From Agrobacterium sp. AGB01 (lineage in GTDB: Bacteria; Pseudomonadota; Alphaproteobacteria; Rhizobiales; Rhizobiaceae), in the NCBI RefSeq assembly GCF_014851585.1, contig NZ_JACVAB010000009.1, positions 62,001-126,000 of the forward strand: a stretch of 64,000 nt of DNA. Direction: 5' to 3'. The position numbers and the translations under genes are program-made. This document shows positions 1 through 10,400 of this stretch, piece after piece (position 1 is the stretch's first letter; every line of letters begins with the position of its first letter). The notes under the pieces are model-generated. The model did no database searches and was not told the DNA's origin. It worked only from the letters and a program-made list of their open reading frames with translations.

Positions 1-961
1 GCGCCTTGCCATCCTGGCTGCGCACCACCGCACGCTGCGGCACGGTAATGGCGTCCTGCCTGACGGCCTGTTCAACCTTTACCCGCACATACATGCCCGG
101 CAGAAGGTCACCATTCGGGTTGGGAAATTCAGCGCGCAGCGTGACCTGTCCGGTGGTGGAATCGACATTGGCACTGGAAAACAGCAGCTTGCCCTTTTCG
201 CCATAGACATCGCCGCCATCAAAAACCAGCTCGACGCTGGCCTGTCCCGGTGCCGGGCTTTCAAGGCGGCCGTCATTGACGGCACGGCGCAGCGCCAGCA
301 GGTCCTGTGCCGACTGGGTAAAGTCGGCGTAAACCGGGTCGATCTGCTGGATAAGGGCGAGGCTGGATGTGCCATCCGCCGTCACCAACGCACCTTCGGT
401 GACAAGTGCGCCACCGATGATTCCGCTGATTGGCGCGCGCACTTCGGTATATTCAAGATTGATCTTGGCTTCGTCCAGTGCTGCCTGCTGCAGCGCGACG
501 TCTGCTTCTGCCTGCGCCAGATTGACGGATGCGGTGTCATAATCAATGCCGCTGGCTACATTGCGTTCACGCAGTGTCGTCTGGCGGGCCAGTTGAACCT
601 TGGCATTGTCTCGGGTTGCCTCGGCGCGGCGCAACGAGGCTTCAGCACTGGCGACCCGTACGCGGAACAATTTCGGGTCGATACGGTAAAGAACATCGTC
701 CTGTTTGACGAAGGTTCCCTGTTCAAAAACGCGTTCCTGCAAAATACCGGAAACACGGGCCCGCACTTCCGAAACGCGGGTTGCGGCCACACGGCCGGGC
801 AACTCGTTGATGACGGGAATGGGGTGCGCCTGCAGCTCAAGCACAGCAACGGCCGGCGGCGGCATGCCTTCCTGCGCCAGTGTACTGGTTGCGGTCAGGG
901 CCAAAAGAGAAGTGGCAATAAGGCACGCCTTCAGGCGCGGCAAATATATGCTGCGGTACAT
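1..961 (-). CDS. RND efflux periplasmic adaptor (membrane fusion protein), 3' end outside window
   Basis: The reading frame starts at ATG 961 and stays open to the left edge, giving 320 residues of a partial protein. An N-terminal signal peptide (hydrophobic segment about 12-28, ending near STLAQ) is followed by the barrel-sandwich/lipoyl half, an alpha-hairpin region rich in Ala, Glu and Gln (about 95-165), the second lipoyl half (EVRAPISGIIGG) and the beta-barrel with the family-typical LLPGMYVRVKVE near the visible end. This is the AcrA/MexA layout. The protein would link an inner-membrane RND pump to an outer-membrane channel. The pump gene is expected beyond the left edge. It lies 43 bp downstream of the TetR gene on the same strand, so repressor and pump probably form one operon. 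The substrate cannot be told. Confidence 0.93.
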   Translation of the reverse strand, partial: MYRSIYLPRLKACLIATSLLALTATSTLAQEGMPPPAVAVLELQAHPIPVINELPGRVAATRVSEVRARVSGILQERVFEQGTFVKQDDVLYRIDPKLFRVRVASAEASLRRAEATRDNAKVQLARQTTLRERNVASGIDYDTASVNLAQAEADVALQQAALDEAKINLEYTEVRAPISGIIGGALVTEGALVTADGTSSLALIQQIDPVYADFTQSAQDLLALRRAVNDGRLESPAPGQASVELVFDGGDVYGEKGKLLFSSANVDSTTGQVTLRAEFPNPNGDLLPGMYVRVKVEQAVRQDAITVPQRAVVRSQDGKA

Positions 962-1004
962 AGTGGTTCCTTTAAATATCGGGATCAGGCCTTAAGGCCC
1001 AAAA

Positions 1005-1562
1005 TTACGTCTGATCGGGATAGGATGTGTAAATCGTTCGCACACCTTCAAGGATCTTGATCTGGTCTTCCGGGCTCCATTGGTAAAAGCCAAACAGCTC
1101 GGTGACGAAAAAGCCGCACAAAGCGAGATAGGACATTAGCGCCGCATGTGGTTTTGGTCCGTCAGCCATCGCCTTGATGTCGGTCAGCGTCCACTCGCGC
1201 ATCTGCCGCTGCAGTTTTTCTTCTGAGGAGACTGACGCGCACACTGCAAGGGCAACCGCACGCTCCGTGTCATCGACCACCCGTGATGCAGCGTTGATGC
1301 GCCCATACAGTTCCGGGTGAGGGGTGTCCGCCGCCGCCTCAACAGCAGCAGACTGCCGTTCCAGCTCCATATTCATCCGGCGATCGATCAGTGCTTCCAG
1401 CAGTGCGCTTTTCGACTTGTGGTCATACACCACGGTCGATTTGCTGACGCCAGCTTCCTGCGCAACCGCATCAATGGACAGGCCGGCTGCGCCAAGCCTC
1501 ACGACGACACGCTCAGCGGCATCGAGAATATCGTCCTTCATGATTTTTCTGGTGCGACCCAC
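1005..1562 (-). CDS. TetR/AcrR-family transcriptional repressor of the efflux operon
   Basis: The protein has 185 residues, the normal size for the family. The N-terminal helix-turn-helix spans about residues 8-54 (ILDAAERVV, then IDAVAQEAGVSKSTVVYDH). The C-terminal half is a helical ligand-binding domain without recognisable specificity. It is first in a minus-strand operon with the membrane fusion gene, so it most likely represses its own operon, with the drug as inducer. Two matching operator-like sites lie just upstream (1595-1637). The N-terminus closely resembles the second TetR protein of this window (32008-32589): both have MGR.R..., LDAAERVV, IDAVA.EAGV.K and the run YDHKSK. The two are therefore paralogues of one subfamily. 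Confidence 0.92.
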   Translation of the reverse strand: MGRTRKIMKDDILDAAERVVVRLGAAGLSIDAVAQEAGVSKSTVVYDHKSKSALLEALIDRRMNMELERQSAAVEAAADTPHPELYGRINAASRVVDDTERAVALAVCASVSSEEKLQRQMREWTLTDIKAMADGPKPHAALMSYLALCGFFVTELFGFYQWSPEDQIKILEGVRTIYTSYPDQT

Positions 1563-1594
1563 AGCGCTCTCCGGATTGTTGTGGGTTTTGATTT

Positions 1595-1637
1595 ACGAAC
1601 GATCGTATTTAAAAGCAATAGAAAAACGACCGTTCGT
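1595..1637. promoter_or_regulatory. Paired inverted operator sites for the TetR repressor
   Basis: ACGAACGATCGT at 1595-1606 recurs, with one mismatch and in inverted orientation, as ACGACCGTTCGT at 1626-1637. The sites lie 33-75 bp upstream of the TetR start. Two copies facing each other in front of an autoregulated tetR gene fit a TetR operator; the protein-site pairing is inferred. Confidence 0.6.
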
Positions 1638-1801
1638 AAAAAAATTATCATCTGTCACTGTGGTGGTTCGGTGATTACCTGCCCGAGGCTGCTGTAGATT
1701 CCAGTGCTGATCTGCAAGTTGCGGTATTCTTGGTGTTGATTGAATTTGCAATCCTTGCGTGCTACGGCGATAATTTTTTTGTGCGCTGGATTCAAACAAG
1801 A

Positions 1802-2839
1802 ATGAATGAACGACTTCAATTGGACTTTCTGACGGGGATGAGGGGCTATGCAGCTCTGGGTGTAGTGCTGTTCCATATTTTCGCAATATTCACTCCCAAC
1901 ATTCACCCGGCTGTTATGGACATTCTTATTCTGGGGCCAAAAGGGGTCATTGTTTTCTTCGTCTTGTCCGCATTTACGATAGCACTGTCGCTAGACGGTC
2001 GCCAAAGTGAATGGTGCTCATATGCAGTGAGGCGATTTTTCCGGATCGCACCAGCGTATTATTTAATGCTGGTAATTGTGCTGTTTGGGCGCGAGTCTTC
2101 CTTTGCTGCACAGTTCAATACACCTTTTGAATTGCGTAGCTTTATCTTTCACTTGAGTTTTTTAAATTGGATAGACTTTCGTCATGCAAACAACGCGCTT
2201 GGTGTGGAATGGACGCTATCGATTGAGGCGTTATATTATATCCTTTTGCCTACATTTATCTGGATTTCGCGTACCGGCCTTGGCGCGGTCTTACTAATTG
2301 TGGTGAGTGTAGGATTTCACCTTCTGACACCAGCACCACCAGTAACTGAGCCTTGGCAGTGGTCTCCATTGCCCTACGCAATTTGTTTCGCCACTGGGGT
2401 AATTGCTTACAAATATTGGAGTGCAATTTCAGAATGGCGCGTATTTAAATCAGGTGTTGTTTTGATTGTAGTGCTAATGGCTGCGATCCTCATCCGGCCA
2501 GTGTTCTCGTTTCCTATGACTATTGTTTGGTGGACGGTAGTCACCTGCGCGCTGTTATTTTCTGGACGGTCTGTGATATCTGAATACATATTTGCAAACA
2601 GGATAGCGCTGTGGTTCGGTGAACGCAGCTACTCATTGTATCTAGTTCATTTGCCTTTGCTAGTAATGATAATCCGTAAACAACATGGAGTAATCGGAGC
2701 GATCGTGACTTTGGCGCTGTCATTGGTTGCTGCTTACTGTCTTCATCGTTGGATTGAGAAGCCAGGAGTATCGCTCGGCCGCATCCTCGTGCAGAGGGCT
2801 TCAAGGATGGCAGAAGTTGGATCTCAACAAAGCCGGTAA
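1802..2839 (+). CDS. Acyltransferase-3 family membrane protein (OafA/Oac type)
   Basis: This is a multi-pass membrane protein of about 345 residues. ATG 1802 is chosen because the mature family motif follows at once (RLQLDFLTGMRGYAALGVVLFH); an upstream ATG at 1730 would add 24 atypical residues. The conserved family features are the RG...H pair of TM1, the FFVLSAF segment of TM2, RRFFRIAPAYY after TM3, VEWTLSIEALYY, and a C-terminal SLYLVHLPLLV helix. Members transfer acetyl or other acyl groups to sugars of O-antigen, exopolysaccharide or Nod factors at the inner membrane. The gene is AT-richer than the phage and core genes. It forms a set with the homologue at 4199 and the secreted protein between them. 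The tail fibre gene is close by, which suggests a surface-modification role. Confidence 0.88.
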   Translation: MNERLQLDFLTGMRGYAALGVVLFHIFAIFTPNIHPAVMDILILGPKGVIVFFVLSAFTIALSLDGRQSEWCSYAVRRFFRIAPAYYLMLVIVLFGRESSFAAQFNTPFELRSFIFHLSFLNWIDFRHANNALGVEWTLSIEALYYILLPTFIWISRTGLGAVLLIVVSVGFHLLTPAPPVTEPWQWSPLPYAICFATGVIAYKYWSAISEWRVFKSGVVLIVVLMAAILIRPVFSFPMTIVWWTVVTCALLFSGRSVISEYIFANRIALWFGERSYSLYLVHLPLLVMIIRKQHGVIGAIVTLALSLVAAYCLHRWIEKPGVSLGRILVQRASRMAEVGSQQSR

Positions 2840-3039
2840 CTCTCCCCCAATTCAAACCGATTTATTTGTCCTTTGCTTGTGTCGATTATCGGCGTCAGGA
2901 GAGAATATCAGAAGCACAGGGCAACTCAGCGCCCTGTGCGTCATGTTTCATGTCTGTGGATTCACGGAGATATCAACCCAAGCATTGCTTACTGCAACGG
3001 ATCTAAATGCAGTGATCGTACAAAAATGATTTGCATACT

Positions 3040-3957
3040 TTATGGCCACATCTCGTGATACAGGTCCGCCAACGTTCCGGCATACCACCAGTCACTGTTG
3101 ACGCCCCAAGTGCCTTGATCTCCTGTGAAATACGTACCGTAAACCTTGCCGTTCCATTCAACAAAGTCGTTGTCTGAGGCGTTAATTCCCTCATATTTGC
3201 CAGGAACCAAAAGTTGCGTGGTGGCCGGATAAGTGGCGTTACCTTGCCAACCCTCGACAGTGACAAAATCCCGCGTGCGACCTACATTGGTCATATATCG
3301 GGTTCCGTCAAACCAGAGCCAAGTGACCATGTACCAGCCGTCCCCGACGTATTTAATCGTCTGGCAGGCGTTATATACTTCAGGTCTCAATGGCTCACCA
3401 ATTGGGGACCACGTCTCAAGATCAGTCGACTGTATAAAGCGCCCGGTAAATGCCTTGAACTCGTTGGTCTCATAGACCATCACGTATTTGTCGGGACCTT
3501 TTGTCACAGAGCAGTTGAACACCGATTTTCCTGCAGGGGCTTGGACCACGACGCTATCGTCACCAGAAAATGTCCATTTATCAGGGTCGATTTTCTGCTT
3601 GCGGATCTCGTTATCCGGTGCCGTCCAGTCAGTAGATCCGAAGACCCATACGTCATTTCCATCCACAAGGAGGCAACCAAGTCCCAAGTCCCAAGGCAGT
3701 TCAGCGACTTTCCAAAATACATTCTTCTCGGGATCATACTGTTCAATGACAATCGCCTTGGTATCGTGCGGCTTGGGGCGCATGAACCCAGCTCGATATA
3801 AATTCTCACCAATAACGAATGGCGTCTGCTCCCAAATGCGGGGCGGTGTTTTTTCGATGAATGGCATTTGGGTATAAGCCAGCGCCGGGCCTGACCAAAC
3901 CATCAAAAGAATAGCTAATGTACGAAAGAGCTGATTCCCGCTAAAAAAGTCGGCCAT
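3040..3957 (-). CDS. Secreted beta-propeller protein, glycoside-hydrolase-like (function unknown)
   Basis: The preferred start is ATG 3957, giving about 305 residues; the longer frame reaches 4092 but has no signal sequence at its start. The N-terminus is a signal peptide (FRTLAILLMVWSGPALA). The rest is rich in Trp, Tyr, Asp and Gly, with repeated beta-strand blocks such as ENVFWKVAELPW, DVWVFGSTDWTAPDNE, KYVMVYETNEF, DGWYMVTWLWFDGTRYMT and DNDFVEWNGKVYGTYFTGDQ. These resemble the blades of five-bladed propellers of the GH43/GH32/sialidase type. No confident catalytic triad can be assigned. The gene sits opposite to and between two acyltransferase genes, so it may act on or bind the polysaccharide they modify; that is inference from position. 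Confidence 0.6.
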   Translation of the reverse strand: MADFFSGNQLFRTLAILLMVWSGPALAYTQMPFIEKTPPRIWEQTPFVIGENLYRAGFMRPKPHDTKAIVIEQYDPEKNVFWKVAELPWDLGLGCLLVDGNDVWVFGSTDWTAPDNEIRKQKIDPDKWTFSGDDSVVVQAPAGKSVFNCSVTKGPDKYVMVYETNEFKAFTGRFIQSTDLETWSPIGEPLRPEVYNACQTIKYVGDGWYMVTWLWFDGTRYMTNVGRTRDFVTVEGWQGNATYPATTQLLVPGKYEGINASDNDFVEWNGKVYGTYFTGDQGTWGVNSDWWYAGTLADLYHEMWP

Positions 3958-4198
3958 ACAAATTCCCTTTTTTGAATAGCGGAAGGATGGTGTTCGCAGA
4001 CCACTCCCCCGATTTAGTAATCTCAGTACCCGCAGAGATTGTGATATCGCTAAAGTCATGTGCCACATCGCATCAACCTGTTTTTCGGTCAAGCCATGTA
4101 GCTAAGAGACCTGCACTAACGTTTGACGCTGACAAATACCGTTCCCTTCCTTATTCTTAGGAATTAGGTTTGCCGCACGCGACAACTCCCGCTATGGG

Positions 4199-5191
4199 AT
4201 GGATATGCGCAAAATTCACTACCTTGATGGCCTCCGGGGCGTTGCAATACTGTTAGTTTTTATGATTCACGCCGGTGGATGGGGTCTTCGATCGCTTGGC
4301 GATATCGGAAACTCCATTGTTGACCACGGTAAATACGGTGTTACCGTATTTTTTGTTGCCTCCGCTTATGTCATTTGCTTGTCCGCATCGCGGGCATTCG
4401 AAGGGCATGATTACAACTGGAAAGCCTTTTACGTCAGGCGATTTTTTCGTATCGCGCCGATGTACTTTCTGACTCTCATAGTCAGCATTCTGGTGCGACA
4501 GCCAGATAATTGGCCGCCCACCGTATCAATCATTTCGCACTTCACCTTTCTGAATGTGCTCTATCCTCGATATGCCAACGACATATTATCGGTTGAGTGG
4601 TCAATAGCTGTTGAAGTCGGGTTCTACGCGATTTTTCCGCTGTTGATCGTTGCCACGAGACGTAGCGTATCAACTGTGGCATGCGCCGCAGCCGTTCTAT
4701 CTGTTCCTGCCGTTTTACACGGAGGATTTAAATTGATAGGCGATGATCTTTTCGAATTCAGACATTACACGCTGCCATGGCACGCTTACGCATTTTTGTG
4801 CGGCGTTTTGGCTTTTCGCTACCGGGATAGCCTAAAGAAACGATGGTATTTGTTCGTTGCGCTTGCTGCTCTGGCAATGCAGTTGATCGTTGGTGAAGGA
4901 TCGTGGAGCGGTCCGGTATTTGCAGCCGTCACTGCCATCGTCGTTATTGACGGTCATCACAACGGCTGGTCTGAGAGGGTGCTGTCGTTCAAGCCGCTGA
5001 CATTCATTGGTGAAATCAGCTTTTCTCTCTATCTGATCCATGCAATTTGCATCTCCACATTCGGCCCGTATCTATCCGTGCCTGCGGCCATTTTGCTGGC
5101 TTTCGTCTGTCAAAGATTCGTTGAGGCTCCATTTCAGTCATGGTCAAAGACTATGTTCAGGAAGCCGTCATCTTCTGCGGCGGCACCCTGA
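4199..5191 (+). CDS. Acyltransferase-3 family membrane protein (OafA/Oac type), second copy
   Basis: The 330-residue multi-pass membrane protein starts MDMRKIHYLDGLRGVAILLV; the DGLRG motif and the following MIHAGG carry the conserved Arg and His of acyltransferase 3. Other family landmarks are TVFFVASAYVICLS, VRRFFRIAPMYFLTL, LSVEWSIAVEVGFYAIFPL and the C-terminal SFSLYLIHAICIS. It resembles the product of the gene at 1802-2839 in each block but is clearly diverged, so these are old paralogues, not a recent duplication. The expected role is O-acylation of a surface glycan. It is the last non-phage gene before the tail fibre end of the virion cluster. Confidence 0.88.
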   Translation: MDMRKIHYLDGLRGVAILLVFMIHAGGWGLRSLGDIGNSIVDHGKYGVTVFFVASAYVICLSASRAFEGHDYNWKAFYVRRFFRIAPMYFLTLIVSILVRQPDNWPPTVSIISHFTFLNVLYPRYANDILSVEWSIAVEVGFYAIFPLLIVATRRSVSTVACAAAVLSVPAVLHGGFKLIGDDLFEFRHYTLPWHAYAFLCGVLAFRYRDSLKKRWYLFVALAALAMQLIVGEGSWSGPVFAAVTAIVVIDGHHNGWSERVLSFKPLTFIGEISFSLYLIHAICISTFGPYLSVPAAILLAFVCQRFVEAPFQSWSKTMFRKPSSSAAAP

Positions 5192-5252
5192 ATAATATCA
5201 AACTTGCATAGGTTGGGGCGTGCGGCATCAATCTGAGGATTGGCCGCGCCGA

Positions 5253-5597
5253 TTATTCGTAATGATCCTGGACATAGACCCAAAGCGTATCCATCTGGTC
5301 GGCAGGGAAGTCCAACAACTGCGACAGCCGCACGACCACGGGATCATCCCTGCGGTAAGACTTGCGTCCCTCGATGTCGAGTTCCGCAAGGTAACGCTCG
5401 TCCGGGTCTTCAATGGCGGCGTAAACATCAGCTTTTTTAAGAGACAGCAGATCCCATGCAGCCTTCCAGAAGGGCACAGGCTCGATTGGCAGGAATGGTT
5501 TGGGGGCTTTCACAGCTTGTTCCTGAAGTGCGCTAAACTCCGCATACTCAGCGGACGTCATTTCACGAAAAATACCGTCAATATATGTCTGTTCCAT
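5253..5597 (-). CDS. Small protein downstream of the tail fibre (putative tail fibre-associated protein)
   Basis: ATG 5597 is preferred: the tail fibre gene ends AGGAGGGGCTGA and this supplies a strong Shine-Dalgarno directly before ATATGG. The product has 114 residues, is acidic, and contains an N-terminal motif IDGIFREMTSAEYAEFSALQ followed by proline-rich and charged segments (EDPDERYLAELDIEGRKSYRR). The size and place, directly behind the tail fibre, are those of tail-fibre assembly chaperones, and the Met-Thr/Glu-rich start with an aromatic patch is reminiscent of them. No sequence motif proves this, so the role is inferred from position. Confidence 0.6.
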   Translation of the reverse strand: MEQTYIDGIFREMTSAEYAEFSALQEQAVKAPKPFLPIEPVPFWKAAWDLLSLKKADVYAAIEDPDERYLAELDIEGRKSYRRDDPVVVRLSQLLDFPADQMDTLWVYVQDHYE

Positions 5598-5598
5598 A

Positions 5599-7380
5599 TC
5601 AGCCCCTCCTGCCTTCGACGATAAGACGTCCACTAAAATTGCCGGAACTCATGTAAATGCGCAGCCCATTGAGTGCCGCAGATGTGGAATGGGCACCGCC
5701 AACCAGAAGGCTGAAATAGGCGTTTCCGCTATCAACTCCCACAGCCTGTCCCGTGTAATATTTTGATTGCCCCTTGGCCTTGTTGAACTCGAAAATCATG
5801 CCTTCGAAGTTGAGATCATAGGTATTGGAAAGGCTTCTATAGCTGGGAGTCAGTGCTCCAACGCCCGACGTGCCTGCATCGTATCCGCTGCTGACGCCAA
5901 TCATGCCGCTGGCCGAGATATAATAATTTGAGTTGATCCACGTCAGGCCGTTATCCGGGCTAAGTATCAGACAGGGAACCGCGTTGTTGACATTCGGGCG
6001 AATTGTGCCGCTGATCCTGATCTGACGAAATGCATCAAGGCCTGTTCTGGTATAGACGGCGACGTTCGATAGATCTTCGCTGTCATCTATAACTTCCCAC
6101 GGCTTCGTGGTCTCAAGTGTTGTAACGCGGGTCCGCACGTCAGCAACGTCATTGACCAGTTGGGCAGCAGTCAACGTGGCCGCATCCAACGGCGTATCAT
6201 AAGCCTTGATGAACCAGGTAACAGTGATGTTGGCTACGCGAGTTTCAGAGGCCATTCTACCGTCCGGACTATCGGTAACGGCAATAGTCGTAGTTGTTGC
6301 TGTTGATCCAAACCCAGCGACTACAGAAGACACAACGTTTTTTATGCCAAAAATAGCCCAAGAAGATTGTCCCACTGTCGGCATAGCGTGTCTATGATCT
6401 TGTAACGCATCCGCCTGAACCGACCCAAAGGCGCGCCCGGCATCACGAAGTGTCTGGCCAGCCCGCCACTGGCGTTTGAACAGTGCGTCATCAGTGGCAG
6501 GGAAGACCGGGTTGCCGGCACCATTGACGGACCAGCCGTTCGCCAAAGCCCATGTCCGTAATTCTGGATAGGCTGCCGTAATTTCAAGGCCCGGAATAAT
6601 CTTGAGATAGCCCGGTGGTGTCGTGGTACCATTGCCGTAGACATCGATGATCGTGCCAATGGGCACGCCGCCATTCAGGTAGGCTTGAGTTGCCCAGTAT
6701 TTCGCGGAATGGTCCGTGCCATCCACAACCCCATCTAATTTGACAGCCCAATCCTGTGCGCGTGCCGACCATTGCGCTGCCGTCGCTGCGGAGCTTGCCG
6801 TCTCAACGGCCGAGGTTTCGGCATCCTGTGCATGGCCTTGCGCGGCATCTCGCGCCTCATGGGCTTGCGTCGCATAACCAGCGGCATTGACGATCATGCC
6901 GGAATTTGGCCCTTTGCCAAGCAGACCACCGACCATCATCAGCGTGTCGCCTTCATCGAGATTATTGGCAATTTTTAAGCCGGACTGACCATAATCCGCC
7001 AGAATGGAGCGATCGGTCTGCTCCTTGATTTGCTGGATTTGCATTGTCAGCAGATCCATACGCACTTCAACCGTCTCGGCGTAATAAGCGCCCTGGTTTT
7101 CGAGATCGGTATCCTGAGTAAACGGCACACCGCGCAGCAGCACGATTTTCTGGCCACTGGCTGGTGCAAAATTCAACACGGCATTGCCGCCGGAATCGTC
7201 CGCGACACCGGTGACGGTAAAATCGTGCTGATGGTTGAGAACAGACTCGCTGCCGTCGGTATCGATAAGAATAACCCGCAAATGTTCGGGCTCATAAATC
7301 TTGAACTGATATTCAAATGCCGTTGTGACGCCGTTACCATTGTAAGGGCCAGAGCGGTTCACTTCGCTGGGTATCGTCAT
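5599..7380 (-). CDS. Podoviral tail fibre / receptor-binding protein
   Basis: The 593-residue protein starts with the T7 gp17-type particle-binding domain (about 1-140: NGVTTAFEYQFKIYEPEHLRV, DFTVTGVADDSGGNAVLNF, VLLRGVPFTQDTDLENQGAY, MDLLTMQIQQ). An Ala/Gln-rich shaft-like stretch follows (about 165-215). From about 235 a collar-like segment begins (GVPIGTIIDVYGNGTTTPPGYLKI ... DHRHAMPTVGQ). The C-terminal part (about 420-593) is Gly/Ser/Tyr-rich beta structure expected to hold the receptor-binding tip. It would mediate host surface recognition. The next gene is translated from its last codons. The nearby acyltransferases could change the glycan that such a fibre binds. Confidence 0.85.
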   Translation of the reverse strand: MTIPSEVNRSGPYNGNGVTTAFEYQFKIYEPEHLRVILIDTDGSESVLNHQHDFTVTGVADDSGGNAVLNFAPASGQKIVLLRGVPFTQDTDLENQGAYYAETVEVRMDLLTMQIQQIKEQTDRSILADYGQSGLKIANNLDEGDTLMMVGGLLGKGPNSGMIVNAAGYATQAHEARDAAQGHAQDAETSAVETASSAATAAQWSARAQDWAVKLDGVVDGTDHSAKYWATQAYLNGGVPIGTIIDVYGNGTTTPPGYLKIIPGLEITAAYPELRTWALANGWSVNGAGNPVFPATDDALFKRQWRAGQTLRDAGRAFGSVQADALQDHRHAMPTVGQSSWAIFGIKNVVSSVVAGFGSTATTTTIAVTDSPDGRMASETRVANITVTWFIKAYDTPLDAATLTAAQLVNDVADVRTRVTTLETTKPWEVIDDSEDLSNVAVYTRTGLDAFRQIRISGTIRPNVNNAVPCLILSPDNGLTWINSNYYISASGMIGVSSGYDAGTSGVGALTPSYRSLSNTYDLNFEGMIFEFNKAKGQSKYYTGQAVGVDSGNAYFSLLVGGAHSTSAALNGLRIYMSSGNFSGRLIVEGRRG

Positions 7381-7429
7381 TGTTTCTCGCGCCTATGGGA
7401 TTTGGCGAACCATAGGCGCAAGAAGGTTG

Positions 7430-10400
7430 TCAGGCTGATCTGGTTGTCAGAAGCTGCATGAGTGAGGTTTCTCCGCCCTTTGTCTGCGGCATGCGCGCCT
7501 CCAGCACCTGGCTGATCTGTGTGGCCGGCAGGCCAAAAGACAGGCCAGTCGTGTTGAGAGTTGCCATCAAACCGGCGGCATCGATGCCGTTGAGGACACC
7601 AGACGCACTGATCATGCCTGCCAGTCTTTTGGTGCCATTGTTGTCCTTGGAACGCTGTCCTTTGCCACGGCGTGGCGCTCCAGTTTTGGGGCTTTCAGCA
7701 TCGCGGAAAAACGGCATGGTCTCGGCAATAGAGAGAGCTGATACTGCATCACCGACTGGAGACTTGCCATGCGCAATAGCCTTCAACACTGCATCGGTGT
7801 AAAACAATGCGGCAATATCAATCGCCAAGGCGATACCCTCGGCAGCATCGTTACTGACCGGCATTCCACCTTGCGGAACACTGTTTTCGCCCGTGCGGGA
7901 TTTTGCTGTCATCAACGCGCCAAGCGCTGTCAGCAGGGTTTCAACCTCTCGTTCTTGGACGCTGGTCATCGCATTGTCAGAGGGTTTTCCATCACGCGAT
8001 GTCTGCAACTGTTTTACCAGCCTGTCGGCATGGCTTATGGCCTTGGCCTCGTTGCGTCGATATGTGTCCAGTCCTTGATGATATCCCGCCAGCCATACCG
8101 GCACCTCCACCATCTGATAGTTCAGTCGTTGCATCATCCAGGTGGAAAGCCCGCCAAGCAGCGTGTTGCTGCCACCGCTGGAGTTTTCGAACGTGCCTTG
8201 CCTGCTGGACATATAGGGTGAAAGCGCCGCCACACGGCGCATCACGCCCGGCCGCAGGGCAGTTTGCAGGTTAACGGCAAACTGCTGCTGACCGATGCCG
8301 GTCATGGCCTCTGACAAACCGGACATCTGTGTCATTGATGACCCCAGTTCCGTGGCAAGGCTAGCCGCGGTAACATTGTTCTTTGCGAAACGCGCTGTTC
8401 CGCTCAACAACGCGGCGCCAGATGTGTCGCCGGTCGCGGCGTCGCGCAGCCACCCCTGCAACATCACATGGTCTGCACCTTGACCAGTCTGGATAAAGGC
8501 GGCCTGAATACGCTCGTCCCGCAACAGGCGGCCAGTGTTTGCCACGACTTCACTGAGTTCCAGATCATGCACCAATTCGTTGACATGGCTGTGCAGCACG
8601 GACATATCAAGCTCGAGCGGCATGGCCGTCTGGCCTTGCTGCTGCCGGCCATGAAGGCCGCTGGTATGCGCCTTGGCAAACTTGCCGGCAACAAGCGCCT
8701 GTGACATATCATCTGTATTGTCGCGCAGCGGGTAATAACCGCCTGCCAGTTTTTTGCCACCAATCACAACAGGCGTTGCGTCCACCCATTGTGGTGTAAC
8801 ACCGGTTACCCGTTTTTCGCGGGCAGCAATGTCCGGCTTGAACGAAGCGGTATAATCCCAGACGGATTGAACAAAATCCGCGTCACGTGCGTCAAGGTAT
8901 TTCAACACGGAAACAACCTGTTGCTCGCTGAACGCTCCGGCAATGGTTTCATCTGTCAGCTGTCTGCGGTTTTCGGCAGTGCCGGTGTTCAGCGCAATGG
9001 CAATCATGTCCCATTTGGAAATTGACGTTCCAAGCGCTGGCACATGCAGGCGCCTGCCCATGTCCTGACGCTCCGCGGGGGAATAGACGTCATATAGTGC
9101 GGCCAGATCGCTCGCGGCCTTTTGTTTGCGTGCCAGTAATCGCCCAGACGCGGCATCGACAGGTGCCTTGATGGCAGCTTGCACGGTGCCCGCTTTTTTT
9201 GATCCATCGAGATCGCGTAGCACAAGGTTGGCATTCATGGCCGGGTCAAGATAAGGGCGAGGGCGCCCATACCCCTTAGTGCCGGCGGTACCTCCAGTAT
9301 CTGCAGCGGCCGGCACCGTACCGTTTCCGATAGACTGCTGAGCGCCCGTTGATGTGTGGGTAAAGGCGCCCAACACGCCGGAAACGGTCTGTTCAAAGTC
9401 GCGTGTCTGCTCGGCATCCACCAGCTTGCCGGCCCGCATTACTATGTGTTGCAGGTTACGGATGCTGTTGACCACGCCACGAAGCGATTGCAGCGGCAGT
9501 TTTTGGTACGGTATGCGCGTGGTGGAGGACATAACCTCGTCGGTTATTGCCAACTCGTTTTCACGACCTGCCGCCTTCATCTGCTCAATAAATACGTCCA
9601 AGCCACCCGTTGCACTTGCCTGCCTGTCTGCCCATGTCCCGAGCTGGTCACTGGCCTGCATGGACTGTGAGGCGTTCAGGTCGTAACGGCCCAGCAGGTC
9701 GTCCATGGCACTGTTGTAGTCTATGCGGCCATTATCGTGAAATGATGCGACGGCAAACTGTTCGCGCCTTTCCGGGGTGTCAACGCTTTGAACATAGCGT
9801 TCCATCTCCTCCACTTCGTGGGCGATTTTCCGGCTCTCGACATAAAGCGCGTGGTTGAGCAGCTGCCGCTTTTTGGCGGTGTAGAGCTTTTTCGCAGTCT
9901 CGTTCTTATCAGCGGATGTGCCGGTTGAGATATCTGCGTCAACGGCGGCATCGCCATTTTGCATCGTCACTGATGTCGCTGGGTCGACCGTTGATCCCGC
10001 GGAAAGCTGTACACCAAGACGCTCCGCTTCCTCTGCTGCACGTCGCTCGGCAGCCAGAAAACGTCTGCTCTCCATCGCGTCTGCCACGGACATGGTCGAC
10101 ATCATGGATACAGCAGATGCATGTGCCTCTTTAAGGGTCGTGTTTTGTGTCGTGTTGGACAAACGGCCAAGCGCTTTCAGCTCTATTTCCAGCAATTGCC
10201 CGCGGCGGTCGTTGTGAATGGCGTCCATGGCTTTTAGGTCGGCGGTGCCGTCATAAAGCGGATCGCCATGGCGCTCGCGCATGATACGCGCTGTCTCGCT
10301 GTCAATCCGGTCGTTGCGGCTCGGCGCCATCACCATGAAACGCAGTAATTCGTCGCCGGAACCATAGCCGAAAATGCTGGCGACATCATCGGGGTCAAGA

